Notes under the pieces: generated by a model
What the model was told of the DNA's origin: nothing
Seen by the model: the letters and a program-made list of their open reading frames with translations, nothing else
The model's database searches: none
Made by a program: the position numbers and the translations under genes
Origin: JBBRVW01 sp038246545
GTDB lineage: Bacteria > Actinomycetota > Actinomycetes > JACCUZ01
DNA: 64,000 nt
Reading direction: 5' to 3'
NCBI GenBank assembly: GCA_038246545.1
Contig: JBBRVW010000015.1
Location: 21,097-85,096 of the forward strand
In this document: in pieces, positions 33,074 through 42,923 of the stretch
Position numbering within the stretch: position 1 is the stretch's first letter
Layout: every line of letters starts with the position of its first letter

Positions 33074-34611
33074 CCGGGGCTCCCTTCGGTGCGCTCGCCG
33101 GCTCCGGTCATGGCCGAGCCGAGCTCCTCCGGCGTCACGTGCGCCGGGTCGACGTCGGCGACGAACCGGCCACGGAGGATCACCTTGATCGAGTCCGACA
33201 GCCCGATCAGCTCGTCCAGGTCGGCGGAGATGAGCAGGACGGCGAGGCCGAGCCGCCGCGCCGCCCGGATGTGGTCCCAGATGGCGGCCTGGGCACCGAC
33301 GTCGACACCGCGGGTCGGGTGCGAGGCGATGAGCACCTTCGGCTCGCCGCTCATCTCCCGGCCGACGATGAGCTTCTGCTGGTTGCCACCCGACAGTGAC
33401 GACGCGAACACCTCGATCCCGGGCGTGCGCACGTCGTACTCGTCGACGATGCGCTGGGTGTCGCGCCGGGCGCCGGCACGGTCGATCCAGGGCCCGTTGA
33501 CGTTGGGCTCCTGGGTCTGGTGTCCGAGGATCCGGTTCTCCCACAGCGGGGCGTCGAGCAGCAGCCCGTGGCGGTGCCGGTCCTCGGGGATGTAGGCGAT
33601 GCCCGCCTCGCGGCGCCGCCGAGTCCCCCAGTGGGACAGGTCCTCGCCGGACAGGTGGATCGAGCCCCCCTCGACCGGCCGCATCCCCATGATCGCCTCG
33701 ACGAGCTCGGCCTGACCGTTGCCCTCGACGCCGGCGAGGCCGAGCACCTCGCCGCGATGGATGACGAAGGCCACGTCGTCGATCAAGGCCCGGCCGTCGA
33801 GGGACCGGACGGTGATGCCCTCGCCCTGCAGGACCACCTCGTCAGTGACGGTGGACTCGCGGGTCTCCGGGGTGGGCAGCTCGCTGCCCACCATGAGCTC
33901 GGCCAGCTGCCGGGCCGTGACGCCGGCCGGCTCGACGGTCTTGACCGTGGTACCGCGCCGGATCACGGTGATCTCGTCGGCGACCTCGAGCACCTCGTCG
34001 AGCTTGTGCGAGATGAACAGCACCGTGAGGCCCTCGGCCTTGAGCTCGCGGAGGTTGTCGAAGAGCTCGGCGACCTCCTGCGGCACCAGCACCGCCGTCG
34101 GCTCGTCGAGGATGAGGATCTTGGCGCCGCGGTAGAGCACCTTGAGGATCTCGACCCGCTGCCGGTCGCCGACGCCGAGGTCCTCGACCAGCCGGTCCGG
34201 CTCGACCTCGAGGCCGTAGGAGTCGGAGATCTCCTTGATGCGGCTGCGCGCGGCTCCGAAGTCGATCATGCCGGCGCGGCTCGGCTCGCTGCCGAGCACG
34301 ACGTTCTCGAGGACCGTGAAGTTGTCGGCGAGCATGAAGTGCTGGTGCACCATGCCGACGCCCGCGTCGATGGCGTCGCTGGGCGAGTGGAAGCTCGCCT
34401 CCCGCCCGTCGATGGTGATGGAGCCCCCGTCAGGACGCTGCATCCCGTAGAGGATCTTCATCAGCGTGGACTTGCCCGCGCCGTTCTCACCGACGATCGC
34501 GTGCACCTGGCCGCGCTTGACCACGATGTTGATGTCGCGATTGGCGACCACGCCGGGGAAGCGCTTGGTGATGCCGTGCAGCTCGACGGCGACATCGGCC
34601 GGGGCCGCCAC
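33070..34611 (-). CDS. Nucleoside ABC transporter ATPase (double ABC domain)
   Basis: A protein of 513 residues with two fused ABC ATPase domains, as in NupO/YufO and sugar RbsA proteins. Domain 1 has Walker A VGENGAGKSTLMKI, a signature-like LGVGDRQRVEIL and Walker B KILILDEPTAVL. Domain 2 has a degenerate Walker A (GLAGVEGNGQAELVEA), signature LSGGNQQKLIVGRE and KVLIASHPTRGVDVGAQ. It powers import through the two permeases. The start is uncertain. The first standard start before the conserved VELHGITKRFPGV is GTG 34611, without a ribosome site. A strong GAGGAAGG sits seven bases before an ATC codon at 34638, which would give 522 residues. Another GTG exists at 34725. Confidence 0.88.
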   Translation of the reverse strand: MAAPADVAVELHGITKRFPGVVANRDINIVVKRGQVHAIVGENGAGKSTLMKILYGMQRPDGGSITIDGREASFHSPSDAIDAGVGMVHQHFMLADNFTVLENVVLGSEPSRAGMIDFGAARSRIKEISDSYGLEVEPDRLVEDLGVGDRQRVEILKVLYRGAKILILDEPTAVLVPQEVAELFDNLRELKAEGLTVLFISHKLDEVLEVADEITVIRRGTTVKTVEPAGVTARQLAELMVGSELPTPETRESTVTDEVVLQGEGITVRSLDGRALIDDVAFVIHRGEVLGLAGVEGNGQAELVEAIMGMRPVEGGSIHLSGEDLSHWGTRRRREAGIAYIPEDRHRHGLLLDAPLWENRILGHQTQEPNVNGPWIDRAGARRDTQRIVDEYDVRTPGIEVFASSLSGGNQQKLIVGREMSGEPKVLIASHPTRGVDVGAQAAIWDHIRAARRLGLAVLLISADLDELIGLSDSIKVILRGRFVADVDPAHVTPEELGSAMTGAGERTEGSPG

Positions 34612-34686
34612 TGGCGGGGGGGCACTCGTCGTGGCGATGAGGGCACCTTCCTCGGGCCGGACGCCGCGCGGGCGTCGTGGTGGGCG

Positions 34687-34708
34687 GCCGGGACCTGCGC
34701 GTCCCGGC
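34687..34708 (-). other. 8-bp hairpin in the lipoprotein-ATPase intergenic region
   Basis: GCCGGGAC and GTCCCGGC form a perfect stem with a six-base loop. It lies between the lipoprotein gene and the ATPase gene of the nucleoside transporter, 50 bases before the likely ATPase start region. It may be an mRNA processing or stabilising structure or a weak attenuator. Confidence 0.45.
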
Positions 34709-34816
34709 GGGGCGTAGGGCTGCACGCTAGCGCGACACCGGGGAACGTGACGACCGGGCCCGGGGAGGCGTCGCCGCCCCCTCGGACCCGGTCGCGGGTC
34801 GCACACAGACCGGGCC

Positions 34817-34838
34817 GGCGCGCGTCTGCACGCGCGCC
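34817..34838 (-). terminator. Hairpin 13 bases after the BMP lipoprotein gene
   Basis: GGCGCGCGT and ACGCGCGCC make a perfect nine-bp stem closed by a four-base loop, starting 13 bases after the lipoprotein stop on the minus strand. No U-tract follows. As the transporter genes continue downstream in the same direction, this is more likely a partial terminator or 3' stabiliser that allows more binding protein than membrane parts to be made. Confidence 0.6.
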
Positions 34839-34851
34839 GTCCCAGCCGTGA

Positions 34852-35910
34852 TCACTCGGCCGGGACGGTGATCTCGCCCGAGATGATCTTCGCCTTGTAG
34901 TCGTCCAGCTGCGACACGATGTCGTCGATCTGGCCGCCGCTGGTGGAGTAGCCCACGCCGTCCTTCTCGAGGTCGTAGCGGACCGTGCCGGCGGTGAAGC
35001 TGTCCTCGGAGGACGACTTGATGAAGTCGAACACCGCGACGTCGACCTTCTTGAGCATCGAGGTCATGATGACGCTCTGGACTGTCGGGTCGGCCGTCTT
35101 GTACTGGTCGGAGTCGACACCGATCGCGAGCGCGCCCGCGGCCTTGGCGGCCTCGAACACGCCGCCACCGGAACCACCGGCCGCCTGGTAGACCACGTCG
35201 GCGCCACCGTCGTACATGCCGGCCGCGGCGGTCTTGCCCTTGGCCGGGTCACCGAAGCCGGAGAAGTCCGGCGGCTGGGTGAGGTACTTGACCTGGACCT
35301 TGATGTCCTTGTTCACGGCCTGGGCGCCGGCCGCGTAGCCGGCCTCGAACTTGTGGATCAGCGGGACGTCGACGCCGCCGACGAAGCCGATCTTGCCGGA
35401 CTTCGACTTGAGCGCGGCGGCCGCGCCGACCAGGAAGGACCCCTGCTCCTCGGCGAAGACCAGGTTGGCGATGTTGTCGCCCACCGCGGCCTCGTCGTCG
35501 ATGATCGCGAAGTGGGTGTCAGGGAGCTCCTTGGCGACCTTCGCGACAGCCCCCGAGTAGGCGAAACCGACCGCGATGACCGGGTTGTAGCCCGCGTTGG
35601 CGAGGACGCGCAGGCGCTCCTCCTTGGCGGAGTCGGCCTCGCCGTTGCTGGCCTCGGCCTCCTTGATCTCGATGCCGAGCTCGGCCTTGGCCTTGTCGAG
35701 ACCGGCAGCGGCGGCGTCGTTGAACGACTGGTCGCCACGACCACCGATGTCGTAGGCAAGGCCGACCTTGAGGTCGCTCTGGGCGGACTCGCTACCGGAG
35801 GCAGCGGGCGTCTTGGTGTCGGTCCCTGCGGTGTCGCTGCTGCCGCCGCAAGCGGTCAGGACAAGGGCCCCGGCAACGAGCGCCGAAGCGAGAGTGGTCA
35901 CCCGTCGCAA
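34852..35910 (-). CDS. BMP-family nucleoside-binding lipoprotein
   Basis: A 352-residue extracellular substrate-binding protein. The signal sequence LASALVAGALVLTACGG has a lipobox (LTAC), so the mature protein is lipid-anchored at Cys20-21. The mature part has the Bmp/PnrA pattern: VGLAYDIGGRGDQSFNDAAAAG, GFAYSGAV, GFVGGVDVPLIHKFEAGYAAG and GVDSDQYKT, whose Asp and aromatic residues bind the nucleoside. The start is TTG 35910 with AAGGAG seven bases upstream; a GTG three codons later is possible. First gene of the operon that continues with ATPase, two permeases, cdd, deoA and the cupin gene. Confidence 0.92.
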   Translation of the reverse strand: MRRVTTLASALVAGALVLTACGGSSDTAGTDTKTPAASGSESAQSDLKVGLAYDIGGRGDQSFNDAAAAGLDKAKAELGIEIKEAEASNGEADSAKEERLRVLANAGYNPVIAVGFAYSGAVAKVAKELPDTHFAIIDDEAAVGDNIANLVFAEEQGSFLVGAAAALKSKSGKIGFVGGVDVPLIHKFEAGYAAGAQAVNKDIKVQVKYLTQPPDFSGFGDPAKGKTAAAGMYDGGADVVYQAAGGSGGGVFEAAKAAGALAIGVDSDQYKTADPTVQSVIMTSMLKKVDVAVFDFIKSSSEDSFTAGTVRYDLEKDGVGYSTSGGQIDDIVSQLDDYKAKIISGEITVPAE

Positions 35911-36038
35911 AGGGTGTCTCCTTCCATGGGGGTGGGCACGACCGGATCCGGTCGGGAGCCCGAGCAGGCCGTCGTTCGGCCAGGCCTGCGCACTCTAGCG
36001 GGGTCTACCGGTACCGATAGGCGAGTAGCCCGGAAGTC

Positions 36039-36052
36039 GATAACCCGTTATC
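36039..36052. promoter_or_regulatory. Palindrome upstream of the nucleoside transport operon
   Basis: GATAAC and GTTATC are separated by two bases, a perfect dyad that overlaps the stop codon of the amidohydrolase gene and lies about 130 bases before the lipoprotein start. A second small palindrome (TACCGGTA) follows at about 36006. AT-rich dyads are rare in this GC-rich DNA, so an operator is plausible. No matching -10/-35 pair is convincing. Confidence 0.35.
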
Positions 36053-37271
36053 AGACCGAGAGAAACGCGCCGTACGTGGCGGCCACCAGCACGCGTGCCC
36101 CGACGGAGATGGCCCGCTCGTCGACGTCGAACCGGCCCTGGTGGAGGTCCATCCGGTCCTCGAGGGGGACCTCGGGCGGGGCGGTGCCGAGCCGGGCCAG
36201 CGCTCCGGGCACGCTGCCGAGGTACCAGGCGAAGTCCTCGCCGCCCAGGCTCTGCTCGGTGCCCACCAGGGCGCCCTCGCCCTCCGTCTCCCGCACGGCC
36301 CGGGCCAGCAGGTCGACGCTTCCCGCCTCGTTCTCGACCGGGGGGACGTTGCGGGTGTAGCCGACCTCGGCCTGGACGCCGTACGGGGCGACGATCTCGC
36401 GGACCAGCCGCTCGACGAGCAGGGGGGCGTCGTGCCAGGCCCCGGCGTCGAGGCAGCGAACGGTGCCCTCGGCCTCTCCCGAGGTGGGGATGGCGTTGGC
36501 CGCCCGCCCGGCCGCCACGCGGCCCCAGACCACGCTAAGCGCCGCTCTGGGGTCGACCCGGCGCGACAGGGCGGCGGGCAGCTCGGTGACGACCTTGCCC
36601 AGGGCGTAGACGACGTCGGCGGTGAGGTGGGGACGAGCCGTGTGGCCGCCCGGGCCGGACAGCCGGACCAGGAGCTGGTCGGCGGACCCGGTGATCGGCC
36701 CGACACGGAGGCCGACCTTGCCGACCTCCTCGCGCGGGGCGCAGTGCAGCGCGAAGATCCGCGCCAGGTCGGCGGTCTCGCCGGCCTCGACGAGCGCCAG
36801 GGCGCCACTGCGCGCGGACTCCTCGGCGGGCTGGAAGATCAGCCGGACCCGGCCCGGGAGGGCACCTTCTTCGGCGAGCTGGGCCAGCACCAGGCCGGCA
36901 CCGAGGACGGCGGTGGTGTGCACGTCGTGCCCGCAGGCGTGGCAGACACCGGGCACGGTCGAGGCGTAGGGCACATCCTTGAGGTCCACGATCGGCAGCG
37001 CGTCGAGGTCGGCGCGGAGCCCGACGACCCGTTCGCCCGCCCCGATGTCGCAGACCAGGCCGGTGCCGCCGTCGAGAACCCGCGGCGCCAGCCCCGCGGC
37101 GACCAGGCGCTCGCGCAGCACCCGGGTGGTGCGGACCTCGCCCCAGGACAGCTCGGGGTGGGCGTGCAGGTCGCGCCGGATCGCCACCAGCTCGTCGTGG
37201 TGGACCTTGACCCGCGCCGCCAGGTCCGACGGCGCCGCCGGACGCTGCGGGTCTACGGACGGAACGGTCAC
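36051..37271 (-). CDS. M20D-family amidohydrolase
   Basis: A protein of about 406 residues of the M20D metallopeptidase family (amidohydrolases such as IAA-amino acid or hippurate hydrolases, and AmiA1/AmiB1 of mycobacteria). Metal ligands are in CHACGHDVHTTA (Cys, His), FQPAEESARSGA (Glu), FALHCAP (His) and, near the end, LGGEDFAWYLG. The dimerisation (lid) domain is about residues 185-300. GTG 37271 (VTVPSVD) is preferred; an alternative GTG at 37304 gives 417 residues. In M. tuberculosis, amiA1 and amiB1 also neighbour the nucleoside salvage genes. Substrate unknown. Confidence 0.88.
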   Translation of the reverse strand: MTVPSVDPQRPAAPSDLAARVKVHHDELVAIRRDLHAHPELSWGEVRTTRVLRERLVAAGLAPRVLDGGTGLVCDIGAGERVVGLRADLDALPIVDLKDVPYASTVPGVCHACGHDVHTTAVLGAGLVLAQLAEEGALPGRVRLIFQPAEESARSGALALVEAGETADLARIFALHCAPREEVGKVGLRVGPITGSADQLLVRLSGPGGHTARPHLTADVVYALGKVVTELPAALSRRVDPRAALSVVWGRVAAGRAANAIPTSGEAEGTVRCLDAGAWHDAPLLVERLVREIVAPYGVQAEVGYTRNVPPVENEAGSVDLLARAVRETEGEGALVGTEQSLGGEDFAWYLGSVPGALARLGTAPPEVPLEDRMDLHQGRFDVDERAISVGARVLVAATYGAFLSV

Positions 37272-37346
37272 AACCGGCGACCTTACCGTCGGCTGCCGGG
37301 CCACCCGTAGGGCATCGGCCCTCGGCGCGGGCAGCCGAGCAGAGCC

Positions 37347-38927
<1,581 letters not shown>

Positions 38928-38963
38928 GCCCCGGATGCTAACGAGCCAGGGGTCGATGACCGT

Positions 38964-38969
38964 TAACCT
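38964..38969 (+). promoter_or_regulatory. Candidate -10 for a leaderless carboxypeptidase transcript
   Basis: TAACCT has the TAnnnT form and ends eight bases before the ATG. No ribosome site precedes that ATG, so a leaderless mRNA is plausible. There is no good -35 at 16-18 bases. Confidence 0.3.
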
Positions 38970-38977
38970 GCCTCTCG

Positions 38978-40312
38978 ATGAGCTCCCAGCGCGCGGCGAC
39001 GGTGCGGTGCCGAGTGCTCGCGTGCATCGCCGCGGCGACGATGGTCGGCGCAGGCGCCCTCCCGGCAGCAGCCACCACGAGCGGCAGCACCCTCGGCGGC
39101 GAGGCGCTGGCCACCCCCGGTCTGGCGGTGGACGCCCCCGGCTCGGCACCCCTCCCCGAGGTGAGCGCGTCCGCCTACCTGCTGGCGGACCTCGACACCG
39201 GCGAGGTGCTGGCTGCGAAGGACCCGCACGGCCGCTGGCGCCCGGCCAGCTCGCTCAAGGTGCTGACCGCCCTGACCCTGATGCCGAAGCTCGACCCCAC
39301 CACGGTCTACACGGCGCAGTGGGAGGACGCGAACGCCGAGGGCAGCCGCGCGGGCATCGTCCCTGACGCCTCGTACACCGTCCACCAGCTCTGGCAGGCG
39401 CTGTTCCTCGTCTCCGGCAACGATGCCGCCAGCGCCCTGGCCCACACCTACGGCGGCGTCCCGCAGACCGTGGCGGCGATGAGCAGCAATGCCAGGGACC
39501 TCGGTGCTCTCGACACCACGGTGAAGAACCCGAGCGGGCTGGACGCGCCCGGGCAGTACACCTCGGCGTACGACCTCGCCGTGATCACCCGGGCAGCGAT
39601 GACCCGGCAGGACTTTCGCGACTACGTGACCACCGTCAAGGCGCAGTTCCCCGGCAAGATGCCCAAGGTCGGCAAAGTGCGCAAGACGTTCGAGATCTAC
39701 ACGCAGGACCGGCTGCTGCTCAACTACCGCGGCGCGATCGGCGTCAAGACCGGCTGGACCACCAAGGCGCGCGGCACCTTCGTCGGCGCCGCGACGCGCG
39801 GTGGCCACACCCTCGTCGCGACGGTGCTGCACAGCCAGCAGGACTCCTGGCGCGACTCCGCGGCCCTGCTCTCGTGGGGCTTCACGAACCGCTCGCTGGC
39901 CAGGTCGGTCGGCACCCTCGACGCGCGCACGCAGGCCGTCGTCGGCACCTCGGGGTCGGCCGGCGACCAGGTGGCCGGACCGGCGGCTCAGGACGTCGCC
40001 AACCGGACCGCGGTCGGGAGTGGTGGCGGCGGCCTGCCGCGGTGGCTGGACGTCGCCCTCGCGCTCGCGCTGGTGGTGGCTGCGCTGCGCGCGAGGGTGC
40101 TGCTCCGCCGCCGCTCGCGCCGCCACCGGCTCGCGGTCCGCCGGCCGGGTGACTCACGAGCCGCCCGGATCCCTCAGTCGCGCGTCGCCCGCCGGGTGAG
40201 GACACCCGCGAGGCCGGCACCCAGCGCAGCGCCGACCACGACGCCGCGCACGGTGCGCATCCTCCCCCGCGAGGCGCCGCCGGAGTCGGCGGCCACCGGC
40301 ACCCTCTCGTAG
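38978..40312 (+). CDS. D-alanyl-D-alanine carboxypeptidase (S11 family)
   Basis: A 444-residue penicillin-binding protein that trims the terminal D-Ala from peptidoglycan stem peptides outside the membrane. It has a signal peptide (residues 1-33, CIAAATMVGAGALPAAA) and the three active-site motifs SSLK (in WRPASSLKVLTA), SGN (LFLVSGNDAAS) and KTG (GVKTGWTTKARG). Near residue 355 a transmembrane helix (WLDVALALALVVAALRA) is followed by a basic cytoplasmic tail of about 65 residues, so it is anchored at its C-terminal side. The last 139 bases overlap the 3' end of the convergent YihY gene. Confidence 0.92.
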   Translation: MSSQRAATVRCRVLACIAAATMVGAGALPAAATTSGSTLGGEALATPGLAVDAPGSAPLPEVSASAYLLADLDTGEVLAAKDPHGRWRPASSLKVLTALTLMPKLDPTTVYTAQWEDANAEGSRAGIVPDASYTVHQLWQALFLVSGNDAASALAHTYGGVPQTVAAMSSNARDLGALDTTVKNPSGLDAPGQYTSAYDLAVITRAAMTRQDFRDYVTTVKAQFPGKMPKVGKVRKTFEIYTQDRLLLNYRGAIGVKTGWTTKARGTFVGAATRGGHTLVATVLHSQQDSWRDSAALLSWGFTNRSLARSVGTLDARTQAVVGTSGSAGDQVAGPAAQDVANRTAVGSGGGGLPRWLDVALALALVVAALRARVLLRRRSRRHRLAVRRPGDSRAARIPQSRVARRVRTPARPAPSAAPTTTPRTVRILPREAPPESAATGTLS

Positions 40313-41277
40313 TCCCGCGGTGCAACCGCGCGGACCGGGTCGGTCGCCGCGGCCAGGCCGGTGCTCCGGCCGGCGCCGGGGTCGCCGATCCCGCCCGGCG
40401 ACAGTGAGTACGCCTGGGTCGCCGTCCACGCCGCCGCGTAGACCAGCAGCCGGGAGACGAAGTTGATCCACACCAGCAACCCGACGACGACGCCCACGGT
40501 CGCGTACACCGGGTTGCTCGTGGTCTTGGCCACCAGGAAGGTCCCGAGCAGCTTCAGCGCCTCGAACCCGACCGCCCCGAGCAGCGCGCCGCTGCGGATC
40601 TGCGCCCACGGCCGCCGGACGCCGGGGAGCCGGGTGAGCAGGATCGCGAACAGAATGGTGTCCACCAGCAGGGCCAACGCGACCGCGACGACCTTGAGCA
40701 GGACGGTGGCGGTCAGCGAGTCGTCGAGCGACACCAGGCCGAGCACGTAGGAGGTGGCGCTGGTCGCGAGGCTGCTGACGACGACGGAAGCCAGCAACGA
40801 CAGCCCGAGCAGCACCAGCACGACGAGGTCGGCGAGCTTCTTGCGCAGGAACGGCGGCTGCGCGTCCAGGGTCCCGAACACCCGCCGCAGGCCGACCCGG
40901 AGCGTGTCCACCCACCCCAGCCCCGAGTAGAGCAGTCCCAGCAGACCGACGATCCCCGCCCCTGTCTTGGCAGCGACGACGTCGTCGATGTTGATCTGGC
41001 CGGGCCCGGTGCCGAGCAGCCCCGGGAACGCCCCCTGGACGGCGGTGGTGATGCCGTCCCGGGCTCCCGGGTAGACGTCGCTGAGGTAGCCGACCAGGGC
41101 GAACGCGAGCGCGAGGAGCGGGAAGAACGACAGGAACCCGAAGTAGGTGATCCCCGCCGCGATCTGCCCGCCCACGACATCGCTGTGGCGGTCGTTGGCG
41201 CGCATGGCGTGGTCGACCCAGGCGAACCGGGACCGGGCGGCGCGGACCCGTGAGTAGACGCGCTCCATCACCGGCAT
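40174..41277 (-). CDS. YihY/BrkB-family inner-membrane protein
   Basis: A 367-residue polytopic protein with about six transmembrane helices: the GITYFGFLSFFPLLALAFAL helix pair, AGIVGLLGLLYSGLGWVDTL, LVVLVLLGLSLLASVVVSSL, LLKVVAVALALLVDTILFAI and GVVVGLLVWINFVSRLLVYA. The family was once called RNase BN in error; its function is unsettled, with export roles proposed. The ATG at 41277 (MPVMERVYSRV) was chosen; a second ATG is three codons later. The C-terminal basic, Gly-rich tail is encoded in the region that overlaps the carboxypeptidase gene. Confidence 0.85.
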   Translation of the reverse strand: MPVMERVYSRVRAARSRFAWVDHAMRANDRHSDVVGGQIAAGITYFGFLSFFPLLALAFALVGYLSDVYPGARDGITTAVQGAFPGLLGTGPGQINIDDVVAAKTGAGIVGLLGLLYSGLGWVDTLRVGLRRVFGTLDAQPPFLRKKLADLVVLVLLGLSLLASVVVSSLATSATSYVLGLVSLDDSLTATVLLKVVAVALALLVDTILFAILLTRLPGVRRPWAQIRSGALLGAVGFEALKLLGTFLVAKTTSNPVYATVGVVVGLLVWINFVSRLLVYAAAWTATQAYSLSPGGIGDPGAGRSTGLAAATDPVRAVAPRDYERVPVAADSGGASRGRMRTVRGVVVGAALGAGLAGVLTRRATRD

Positions 41278-41306
41278 GCTGGTCGTTGTCCCCGGGCGGG
41301 AGCCGG

Positions 41307-41849
41307 CTACACGCTCTGCGGACCCGGGAGGTGCTGCCCGAGCGGGAAGTCGCGCTGCGGGCGCCACACGGCGTCCGAGCCGTGCTCGTAGATGCTGAAG
41401 CCCCACACCTGGAACCGCACGTCGTAGGAGGCCATCTCGTCGAAGGCCCGCACGAGCACGTCGCGCGGCCGGTCGTGGGCGACGGTGACGTGCGGGTGGT
41501 AGGGCCAGACCAGCTCGCGGGCCAGCGGCCCGGACCGCACGCGGGACTCGACCCGCTCGCAGTCACTGATACCGAGGACCACCGAGACGAAGACCACGGG
41601 GGACACCGGGTGGAACGTGCCGGTGCCCCGCAGATGGATGTCGAAGGGCTGCTCGGACTCGGCGATGGTGCGCAGGTGCTTGTCGATGGTCTCGAGGTCG
41701 CCGGCCTCGACCTCGGACGGCGGCATCAGCGTGATGTGGGTCGGGATCGTGCGCGCCAGCGAGTCGCCGTAGGCCTCGCGGACGCCCTGGAGCTCGGTGC
41801 CGTAGGGCTCCGGGATCGGGATCGCGACGCCGATGGTGCGCGTGCTCAC
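41307..41849 (-). CDS. 2'-5' RNA ligase/cyclic phosphodiesterase-like protein
   Basis: A 180-residue 2H phosphoesterase. The two HxT motifs are TIPTHITLMPPSEV and HPHVTVAHDRP, spaced as in the LigT/2'-5' RNA ligase family. The family opens or joins 2',5' or cyclic phosphodiesters in RNA or nucleotides; the bacterial substrate is generally unknown. Its GTG start overlaps the TGA of trpS as GTGA, so it is translated after the tRNA synthetase. A link to tRNA handling is only suggested by this coupling. Confidence 0.87.
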   Translation of the reverse strand: MSTRTIGVAIPIPEPYGTELQGVREAYGDSLARTIPTHITLMPPSEVEAGDLETIDKHLRTIAESEQPFDIHLRGTGTFHPVSPVVFVSVVLGISDCERVESRVRSGPLARELVWPYHPHVTVAHDRPRDVLVRAFDEMASYDVRFQVWGFSIYEHGSDAVWRPQRDFPLGQHLPGPQSV

Positions 41850-42859
41850 GAGGCGCCGGTCCCCGGCAGGAATCCGACCTTGTCGTAGACGTCGGCGAGC
41901 GTGCCCGCCGCGACCTCACGGGCTCGCGCCGCACCGCGTGCCACGATCGCGTCGAGCTCGCCAGGGTCGGCGAGGTGCTCGTGCAGGCGCGCGCGGAACG
42001 GCCCGACGGCATCGAGCACCACCTCGACCACGGCCTTCTTGAGGTCGCCGTAGCCGACACCCGCGAACCGCCCCTCGAGGTCGTCAAGACTCTCGTCGCC
42101 GAACGCGGACAGGATCGCGAGCAGGTTGCTCACGCCCGGCTTGCCCTCCGGGTCGAAGCTCACCTCGCGACCGGTGTCGGTGACGGCGCTCTTGATCTTC
42201 TTCTCGACCACCCTGGCGTCGTCGTCGAGCCACACCACGCCGCTGCCGCCCACGCTGCTGCTCATCTTGGCACCCGGGTTCTGCAGGTCGTAGATCTTCG
42301 CGACCTTCGTGAGGATGTGCGGCTCGGGGACGACGAACGTGTCGCCGAACCGCCCGTTGAAGCGCTGTGCCAGGTCGCGGCTGAGCTCGAGGTGCTGCCG
42401 CTGGTCCTCGCCGACCGGCACCCGCTCCGGCCGGTAGAGCAGGATGTCGGCGGCCTGCAGGACCGGGTAGGTGAACAGCCCGACCGAGGCGTAGCCGCCG
42501 CGGGCCACCTTGTCCTTGAACTGCGTCATCCGGCCGGCCTCGCCGTGGCCGGTCAGGCAGCCGAGCACCCAGGTCAGCTGGGCGTGCGCGGGCACGTGGC
42601 TCTGCACGAACAGGGTCGAGCGGTCGGGGTCGACGCCGGCCGCGAGGTACTGCGCCACGTTGACGCGGGTGCGGCGGCGGACCGCCTCGGGGTCGATCTC
42701 CATCGTGATCGCGTGGAGGTCGGCGACGAAGAAGAACGTCTCGAAGTCATCCTGGAGGTCCACCCACTGCCGCAGCGCGCCCAGGTAGTTGCCGAGGTGC
42801 AGCGAGTCCGACGTCGGTTGCATGCCGGACAGGACACGGGGACGGGGCGACTCGGGCAT
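41846..42859 (-). CDS. trpS: Tryptophanyl-tRNA synthetase
   Basis: A 337-residue class I synthetase that charges tRNA-Trp. The HIGH-type motif is in TSDSLHLGNYLGALRQW and the KMSKS-type loop reads NPGAKMSSSVGG. The Trp-pocket region GRMTQFKDK and the VGEDQRQHLELSRDLAQRFN helix are standard. Length is normal. It heads a small operon with the 2H phosphoesterase. No T-box-like leader is apparent in the 64 bases upstream, although short GC repeats (GCACC/GGTGC) occur there. Confidence 0.95.
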   Translation of the reverse strand: MPESPRPRVLSGMQPTSDSLHLGNYLGALRQWVDLQDDFETFFFVADLHAITMEIDPEAVRRRTRVNVAQYLAAGVDPDRSTLFVQSHVPAHAQLTWVLGCLTGHGEAGRMTQFKDKVARGGYASVGLFTYPVLQAADILLYRPERVPVGEDQRQHLELSRDLAQRFNGRFGDTFVVPEPHILTKVAKIYDLQNPGAKMSSSVGGSGVVWLDDDARVVEKKIKSAVTDTGREVSFDPEGKPGVSNLLAILSAFGDESLDDLEGRFAGVGYGDLKKAVVEVVLDAVGPFRARLHEHLADPGELDAIVARGAARAREVAAGTLADVYDKVGFLPGTGAS

Positions 42860-42923
42860 CCCTGCATTCTGCCAGGGGAGACCGGCGGAGCACCCGGTGC
42901 CCGTGCGCCAGGACGACCGGTGC

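Noticed and set aside
35990..36018. CTCT and ACCGATAG that could be another sigma-28-type promoter on the plus strand
   Set aside because: It would drive transcription antisense into the amidohydrolase gene, and the -10 and -35 matches are weaker than at 6241.
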